The position numbers and the translations under genes were made by a program. The notes below the pieces were generated by a model. It saw only the letters and a list, made by a program, of their open reading frames with translations, did not search any database and had not been told where the DNA came from. Shown here piece after piece: positions 6,041 to 9,827 of a stretch of 9,827 bases of DNA (position 1 is its first letter; each line of letters starts with the position of its first letter). Source of the stretch: Chloroflexota bacterium (GTDB lineage Bacteria > Chloroflexota > Ktedonobacteria > Ktedonobacterales > Ktedonobacteraceae); NCBI GenBank assembly GCA_005881495.1, contig VBHI01000168.1, positions 1 through 9,827 of the forward strand, in the 5' to 3' direction.

Positions 6041-6090
6041 CGCCTCTCAGCCGTATGAGGCGTTTGGTCTGTTTCTTCCTCCTAGGAGGA
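6041..6090. repeat. Stem-loop and 14-bp perfect palindrome after the MFS gene
   Basis: CGCCTC (6041-6046) pairs with GAGGCG (6057-6062) around a 10-nt loop. Close by, TCCTCCTAGGAGGA (6077-6090) is a perfect 14-bp palindrome that begins 16 bp after the MFS stop on the minus strand. Together they may terminate or stabilise the MFS transcript, but no T-run follows on the minus strand, so rho-independent termination is not supported. The palindrome also contains AGGAGG on both strands, resembling a ribosome site, though no start codon follows. Confidence 0.4.
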
Positions 6091-6105
6091 TCACCCAGCA
6101 ATACT

Positions 6106-7473
6106 TCATAGACCCAGTGCAGGTTTCAGTTCAATGCGGTACACCTTGCCGATGATGAAGATGTACGACAGTACCCCTATCAGGTCCACCACAGTTATGA
6201 ATATCAGAGCTCCGTTAAACGAGTTGGTGGCAGCGAGAATGAACCCAATCACGAGGGGAGTCACAATTGATGGTATGTTCGCAAAAAAGTTGAAGACACC
6301 GCCCGTCAGACCCTGCAGTTCCCTTGGGGCCATCTCGGTGACCAGCGTCCACGACATATTGGACATCCCCTGACAAAAGAACGCGATGGCCATAACCGCA
6401 ATCACCAGGTTGATATCGTTTATATAATTAGCCAGCATAATGGTGCTTGCGCCCAGGAGACCCAAAATGACGGGGGTCTTGCGAGCCACACCCACAGAGG
6501 CACCCCGGCGAATGAGCCCATCCGAGAACACGCCTCCGAACAGAACTCCAAGCATAGCCGAGATATAGGGAACGCTCGCATAGAACCCTGCGTGGAGGAT
6601 GGACAGACCTCGAGCTTGGACCAGGTAGGTGGGAAACCAGGTCAGGAAGAACCAGAGCGTGACTCCTACCGCAAACTGCCCAATGTAGATGCCCCAGAGC
6701 TGACGGTGACTGAGGAGCACGATTACATCAGCCCATGAGAATCTCCTACTGGCGGCGACGGTCTCAACCATACCTCCACCTTCCCGAATGTAGTCGAGTT
6801 CGGCTTGATTGACCCTGCGGCTCTGTTTGGGGTCGCGGTACGTGAAGAACCAGAACACGGCGTAGAGAACCCCTATAACGCCGCAGATGGCAAACATGGC
6901 AGGCCAGCTCCAGGTTGAGAGTATGAAGGCCAGGACGGGCGTCAATATAGCTAGCCCGCCAAACTCCCCTGCGGTGTAGACCCCAATCGCGAACCCTCGC
7001 TCGCGTGCGGGAAACCAGGTTCCTACCACCCGGCTGTTCAGGGGAAAGGCAGGAGCCTCAGTGATGCCGAGAACTACGCGCAACCCGATCAAGACAGCAG
7101 CGCTACGTGCCAGTCCTTGCAGCATGGTAACGATGGACCATGTAAAAAGCGAAACCGCAAAGGTCAGGCGCGGTCCGAAGCGGTCGATTATAATGCCGCC
7201 TGGAATCTGCATGAGCACGTAAGACCAGCCAAAGGCTGACAAGATCAGCCCTTTTTCAACGGCGTTCAGGTGCAGGTCTACACCGATAACCGGAAGGGCG
7301 AGCGCAAGATTCGCGCGGTCGAGATAGTTAATGACGACGCCAAAGAAGAGAAGTGCAAGGATACCATAGCGGACGCGTGTGCGAGCTAGTTGTCCTGCTC
7401 TCTCGGCAACAGGACTTATTCTATCGGTAGCTTTTGTTTCCATGCTCGTTGTTCCTTTCAGATCAGAACTCAT
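6106..7473 (-). CDS. MFS transporter, anion:cation symporter (ACS) family
   Basis: About 455 residues with 12 predicted membrane segments. NYLDRANLALALPVIG after the first segment is the ACS-family signature (glucarate, hexuronate, tartrate, phthalate and 4-hydroxyphenylacetate carriers). MQIPGGIIIDRFGPR between segments 2 and 3 is the MFS loop motif. Segments 7-12 run from LWFFLTWFPTYLV to the end. Such proteins import organic anions with protons. I set the start at ATG 7473 (GAGAGG three bases upstream); ATG 7443 (AAAGGA nine bases upstream) and GTG 7530 (AGGAG five bases upstream) are alternatives. The gene lies directly downstream of regulatory element B, linking it to the CoA transferase and the VOC operon. 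The sequence does not reveal the substrate; an acidic compound is the best inference from family and context. Confidence 0.92.
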   Translation of the reverse strand: MSSDLKGTTSMETKATDRISPVAERAGQLARTRVRYGILALLFFGVVINYLDRANLALALPVIGVDLHLNAVEKGLILSAFGWSYVLMQIPGGIIIDRFGPRLTFAVSLFTWSIVTMLQGLARSAAVLIGLRVVLGITEAPAFPLNSRVVGTWFPARERGFAIGVYTAGEFGGLAILTPVLAFILSTWSWPAMFAICGVIGVLYAVFWFFTYRDPKQSRRVNQAELDYIREGGGMVETVAASRRFSWADVIVLLSHRQLWGIYIGQFAVGVTLWFFLTWFPTYLVQARGLSILHAGFYASVPYISAMLGVLFGGVFSDGLIRRGASVGVARKTPVILGLLGASTIMLANYINDINLVIAVMAIAFFCQGMSNMSWTLVTEMAPRELQGLTGGVFNFFANIPSIVTPLVIGFILAATNSFNGALIFITVVDLIGVLSYIFIIGKVYRIELKPALGL

Positions 7474-7539
7474 TTTCCTCTCTCGACGAGTCTGGTTAAG
7501 AAAATACTTTGGGATTGAGAAGAGTCCCACGGATGCTCC

Positions 7540-7667
7540 TAGAGAGAAGTGTAGCTGACTGCAAGCTCAAATACGGGCGAAAAGTTCCTCTTTTTAGGGG
7601 AACAGTCCTCTCTTTTAGAGGGGCAGTTCCCCTGTTTTGGGGAGCCGTGCTCGAGAAAGAAACGGCT
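7540..7667 (-). promoter_or_regulatory. Regulatory element B: fullest copy of the triple-palindrome operator plus promoter
   Basis: Read on the minus strand, 5' to 3'. An outer inverted repeat AGCCGT (7667-7662)/ACGGCT comes first. Three A-centred palindromic units 22 and 21 bp apart follow, inside 7646-7584: GGCTCCCC/GGGGAAC, CCTCT/AGAGG and GTTCC/GGAAC. The -10 TACACT is at 7553-7548, and the A at 7540 is the expected +1. The last GAAC starts at 7587, exactly 34 nt before TACACT, as in A and C. Its upstream third matches only element C and its downstream half matches element A almost perfectly, so B links the other two. It controls the MFS transporter. If +1 is right, transcripts would start AGGAGCAUCCGUG, placing a ribosome site at the extreme 5' end. 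Confidence 0.75.
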
Positions 7668-7726
7668 TCTTAAGTATGTGGCTCGACTTTGGCACTTTGT
7701 AGAAAAAACGAGGAAGAAGACGGGGA

Positions 7727-8179
7727 TCAACACATGACTTCTTCCTCAATTTCATAGCGCGTCGTAACTGGCGCCACTTTCCCCAGCATGCCGATCACCG
7801 GACAGTAGCGGGTGGTGGACAGCTCAATGGAGCGCTCTACCGCTCGAGGATCGATACTAGTACCTCTCACCCTGTAGAACACTTCGAACCGCGTGTAGAC
7901 CTTGGGATGTTGATCTGCCCGGCTCCCTTGTACCTGCACGCTCAGGCCACTGACCTGCTGGCGTTTTTTGCGCAGGATCGAGATGACATCCATCGCCGTA
8001 CAACTGGCCATCGCTAGGAGTAGGAGGCGATGCGGCTGGGGACCAGCACCCACTCCGCCAGCACTGGCACTGGCATCGAGGTCAATACGAAAGCCGTCAA
8101 TGGCCCCGGCAAAGTGCATATCAGCCACGAGCGTGGCAGAGGCCGATTCCAACTCCTGATTTTGGTTCTCTGTCTCCAT
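7727..8179 (-). CDS. OsmC/Ohr family protein
   Basis: About 150 residues. Numbered from the first in-frame ATG (8188), the two cysteines of the family are C63 in LAMASCTAMDV and C129 in TTRYCPV. GAGPQPHRLLLLAMA is the usual sequence before the first cysteine. OsmC/Ohr proteins are dimeric thiol peroxidases that reduce organic or fatty-acid hydroperoxides. I set the start at ATG 8179 rather than 8188, because AAAGGAG (8195-8189) lies nine bases before 8179 but directly abuts 8188. The gene is followed leftward by element B and the MFS gene. It starts in the same 200-bp spacer as the divergent element C, and a 12-bp palindrome (8277-8288) overlaps its candidate -10. Which hydroperoxide it handles cannot be told. 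OsmC subfamily rather than Ohr is likely from the Cys contexts. Confidence 0.9.
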   Translation of the reverse strand: METENQNQELESASATLVADMHFAGAIDGFRIDLDASASAGGVGAGPQPHRLLLLAMASCTAMDVISILRKKRQQVSGLSVQVQGSRADQHPKVYTRFEVFYRVRGTSIDPRAVERSIELSTTRYCPVIGMLGKVAPVTTRYEIEEEVMC

Positions 8180-8277
8180 ACGAAACATCTCCTTTGTACC
8201 TGCTGTGTTGCCTTCATTTTGATCAGGTCATAAATGGACCTGTTTGTAGGTTGGCAGTCTGTTCCTTACTCTGTTCC

Positions 8278-8309
8278 AGTATATACTGTGAGCGTTTTTC
8301 TGCATACAA
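8278..8309 (-). promoter_or_regulatory. Candidate OsmC promoter with palindromic operator
   Basis: On the minus strand TTGTAT (8309-8304), an 18-bp spacer and TATATA (8285-8280) could form a promoter about 90 bp upstream of the OsmC ribosome site. The perfect 12-bp palindrome CAGTATATACTG (8277-8288) covers the -10, as expected for a repressor site. Just downstream on this strand, GGAACAG occurs twice (8277-8271 and 8265-8259), 12 bp apart, similar to the GGAAC half-sites of elements A-C. Confidence 0.42.
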
Positions 8310-8386
8310 TGCAAGAAAAGGGGCTTGTGAGACTCATATAGGCCAGTGAGAAGGACAATCGTGTATGATGAACATCCAGGCGAAGC

Positions 8387-8515
8387 AGCCGTTTCTTTCT
8401 CGAGCATGGTTCCCAAAAAAAAGGAGAACAGTTCCTCAAAAATCGAGGACTGTCCGCTTGAACCAATGAACTTTGCGCCCACATTTGTTCGTTCAGTCGG
8501 CTACACTTCTCTCTA
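8387..8515 (+). promoter_or_regulatory. Regulatory element C: diverged copy of the triple-palindrome operator plus promoter
   Basis: It starts with AGCCGT (8387-8392), whose partner here is ATGGTT (8406-8411). Units follow at GTTCCC (8409-8414)/GGAGAAC, at ACAGTTCCTC/GAGGACTGT (about 8428-8453), and as a decayed third unit ending in GAAC (8468-8471). TACACT is at 8502-8507, 34 nt after the start of that GAAC, and the A at 8515 is the expected +1. The 20 bases from AGCCGT match element B exactly, and the block around TACACT matches A and B. The region between is strongly diverged, especially unit 3. It lies 35 bp upstream of the VOC gene and would drive the VOC-dehydratase-oxidoreductase operon. 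Confidence 0.7.
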
Positions 8516-8549
8516 ATAATGGAAAGTTCTGAAGTTTGGAGGAATACCG

Positions 8550-9095
8550 ATGGAATCTGACGATGTAGAAACTCGCACCAAAGGCGGCCTCCCCGGCATG
8601 CGTGGTGTCGAACACATTGGTCTGACTGTGCCCAATCTTGAGGAGGCTACGGAGTTTTTCGTGGATGTGCTTGGCTGCGAGGTGGTCTATTCGTTGAACC
8701 CGCCCCGGCGCACGGATAACTATCTCGACATCCATCCAGAGACGGACCGCAAGATACGTACATTGAGTTGCCGTAACGGCGCACACTTTGAGCTCTTCGA
8801 GTACACGGCGCCGGACCAGAACAAGCACATGCCCAAATCCAGTGATTATGGCGGTCACCATGTGACGTTTTATGTCGATGACATGGATGCGGCCATCGCT
8901 TATCTCAAGAGCAAAGGCGTCTACCTGTTCGGTGAAAAGCGGAATGGTTATGGGGCAGAGGCGGGGAAAGATTCAACCTTTGTCCACTTCAAAACGCCCT
9001 GGGGTCTGGTCCTCGAACTTATCAGCTTCCCCAATGGCAGAGCATACGAGCAAGAAAAGCCTACGATGTGGCTACCTCCCCAGCTAGACTCATAA
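8550..9095 (+). CDS. VOC-superfamily metalloprotein (glyoxalase/dioxygenase fold)
   Basis: A 181-residue protein with two VOC repeats. The first starts at [18 protein letters not shown] (20-37) and the second at [19 protein letters not shown] (101-119). Four positions fit the metal-binding set of the superfamily: H22, E81 (in HFELFEY), H104 and E156 (in LVLELISFP). This points to a mononuclear metal enzyme such as an isomerase, lyase, epimerase or ring-cleaving dioxygenase; the sequence alone does not choose. [14 protein letters not shown] with a long loop at 50-70 ([16 protein letters not shown]) is reminiscent of glyoxalase-like proteins found in catabolic operons. Start ATG 8550 has GGAGG eight bases upstream. 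First gene of the operon under element C; the dehydratase gene follows after 13 bp. Confidence 0.88.
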   Translation: MESDDVETRTKGGLPGMRGVEHIGLTVPNLEEATEFFVDVLGCEVVYSLNPPRRTDNYLDIHPETDRKIRTLSCRNGAHFELFEYTAPDQNKHMPKSSDYGGHHVTFYVDDMDAAIAYLKSKGVYLFGEKRNGYGAEAGKDSTFVHFKTPWGLVLELISFPNGRAYEQEKPTMWLPPQLDS

Positions 9096-9108
9096 GGAGG
9101 GAGACAAC

Positions 9109-9606
9109 ATGACCGAAAGCACAGCCAACGAGCAGAAAGGCCGCATCCTGGTGCTAAACGGAACGAGCCTCAATACGTTGGGGCAGCGCGAGCCGGGTAT
9201 CTATGGGTACACGACGCTGGCGGAGATCAACGATCGCTTACGTGCCCGTGGAACTGAACTGGGATATGAGGTAGTTACCTTCCAATCGAACCATGAGGGG
9301 GCGTTGATCGATTGCTTGCAGGAGGAGGCGGCAAGCATAGTGGGCATTGTGATCAATCCGGGAGGGCTGACGCATACGAGTTACAGTCTGCGAGATGCGC
9401 TTAAAGATGCCAACCGCCCGATCATCGAGGTGCATCTATCCAATGTGCATGCACGCGAGGCATTTCGCCACGAATCGTTCATCGCAGCCATCTGCGTGGG
9501 TCAGGTTGCCGGGCTGGGCTGGCGAGGCTACCTGCACGCGCTAGAGGCACTCATCGAGTTGAGTGAGGCGGAGGGCAGCGAGATCGCGCCACGTGGGCAT
9601 GTGTGA
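9109..9606 (+). CDS. aroQ: Type II 3-dehydroquinate dehydratase-like protein
   Basis: 165 residues of the type II dehydroquinase family, which forms dodecamers and interconverts 3-dehydroquinate and 3-dehydroshikimate. Compared with the M. tuberculosis enzyme, the catalytic Arg (R27 in REP), Tyr (Y32 in IYG), N83, H89 (THTS), D96, H109, S111 (EVHLS) and R120 are all present. The lid motif LNGPNL is changed to LNGTSL, so the lid Asn is Ser20. An eight-residue N-terminal extension precedes KGRILVLNG. The start ATG at 9109 has AAGGAGGG nine bases upstream. Its place in a catabolic-looking operon rather than with shikimate genes suggests a quinate/shikimate-degradation role or a related hydroxy-acid dehydration; both are inferences. 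Family is certain, exact substrate is not, so the symbol names only the family. Confidence 0.88.
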   Translation: MTESTANEQKGRILVLNGTSLNTLGQREPGIYGYTTLAEINDRLRARGTELGYEVVTFQSNHEGALIDCLQEEAASIVGIVINPGGLTHTSYSLRDALKDANRPIIEVHLSNVHAREAFRHESFIAAICVGQVAGLGWRGYLHALEALIELSEAEGSEIAPRGHV

Positions 9607-9679
9607 GATAGAGGTCTCGGCGCATCAGCTACACACTTTGGAAGGGATTTTGCTTCGGGAATCAGCTATAGTTCAAGAC

Positions 9680-9697
9680 GTTCGCATGGTTACGAAC
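9680..9697 (+). repeat. Small stem-loop before the oxidoreductase gene
   Basis: GTTCG (9680-9684) and CGAAC (9693-9697) flank an 8-nt loop in the 112-bp gap between the dehydratase stop and the next start. No T-run follows. It resembles a single GTTC/GAAC unit of elements A-C, but with 10 rather than 12 bases between half-sites, so relation is doubtful. Confidence 0.3.
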
Positions 9698-9718
9698 TGA
9701 CAAAGGGAGGTTTTATCA

Positions 9719-9827
9719 ATGGAGCTGTCGAGCGAAAACCGTTTGCGGCACATTGTCATTGGAATAGGAGGTGCTGTGTTTACTGAACACCTTCCGGCAC
9801 TTGCTCTTCCGACAGTCGAGGTAGTCG
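9719..9827 (+). CDS. Gfo/Idh/MocA-type NAD(P)-dependent oxidoreductase, N-terminal fragment
   Basis: An ATG at 9719-9721, eight bases after GGGAGG, opens a frame that runs off the window. The 36 residues include RHIVIGIGGAVFTEHLPALA and then a strand ending VEVV. This is the first Rossmann beta-alpha-beta unit of Gfo/Idh/MocA dehydrogenases: hydrophobic strand, glycine-rich GIGG turn, the HxPAL segment and the second strand. Members oxidise sugars, cyclitols or related polyols with NAD or NADP. It is probably the third gene of the operon led by the VOC protein, after a 112-bp gap. The substrate-binding C-terminal domain is outside the window, so specificity cannot be judged. Confidence 0.72.
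   Translation, partial: MELSSENRLRHIVIGIGGAVFTEHLPALALPTVEVV

Noticed and set aside
8228..8484. Two overlapping leftward open frames of 72-84 codons over element C
   Set aside because: No ribosome site or family motif; they run through the regulatory element and the OsmC promoter region.
9624..9634. ATCAGCTACAC resembling the conserved -10 block of elements A-C
   Set aside because: No palindromic array or CGCCC block lies upstream (it is the end of the dehydratase gene), and the bases after it differ; a chance short match.

Overview
The window looks like accessory metabolic DNA from a free-living, sporadically GC-rich bacterium. Long intergenic spacers, strong AGGAG-type ribosome sites and a mix of COG families (an orphan OmpR-type winged-helix protein, a DUF2721 protein, a GYD protein, OsmC, an ACS-family MFS transporter) are compatible with a Chloroflexota/Ktedonobacteria-like soil organism. 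That assignment is inference; there is no rRNA or housekeeping marker to prove it.

Layout. 1-62 (-): start of a gene cut by the window edge. 235-341: regulatory element A, then a 639-residue acyl-CoA transferase (384-2303, +). 2381-3097 (-): a GntR/FCD regulator, divergent from an orphan winged-helix DNA-binding protein (3379-3948, +) across a 281-bp control region with matching palindromes. 4158-4694 (+): DUF2721 membrane protein. 4713-5351 (-): small alpha/beta hydrolase whose real N-terminus lies upstream of its first ATG. 5613-5963 (-): GYD-domain protein, followed by a degenerate copy of its own C-terminus. 6106-7473 (-): ACS-type MFS transporter under regulatory element B. 7727-8179 (-): OsmC-like protein. 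8387-8515: regulatory element C, then a + strand operon of a VOC-fold metalloprotein (8550-9095), a type II 3-dehydroquinate dehydratase-like protein (9109-9606) and the start of a Gfo/Idh/MocA-type oxidoreductase (9719-, cut by the window end).

The main signal is the element present three times (A, B, C), directly upstream of the CoA transferase, the MFS transporter and the VOC-dehydratase-oxidoreductase operon. Each copy has three A-centred palindromic units about 22 bp apart, made of alternating GTTCC and GGAAC half-sites. The last GAAC starts exactly 34 nt before a conserved TACACT in all three copies, and similarity between copies stops at an A placed 7 nt after TACACT. This looks like a multi-site operator fused to a promoter that ends at +1, so the three transcription units probably form one regulon for uptake and breakdown of an acidic (sugar-acid, cyclitol, quinate-like or aromatic) compound. 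Two of the enzymes carry changes at known catalytic positions: Asp in place of the CoA-transferase glutamate, and Ser in place of the dehydroquinase lid Asn. The regulon may therefore perform chemistry different from what the family names suggest. The regulator of the element is not identified; the GntR and winged-helix proteins encoded between the regulon members are candidates.
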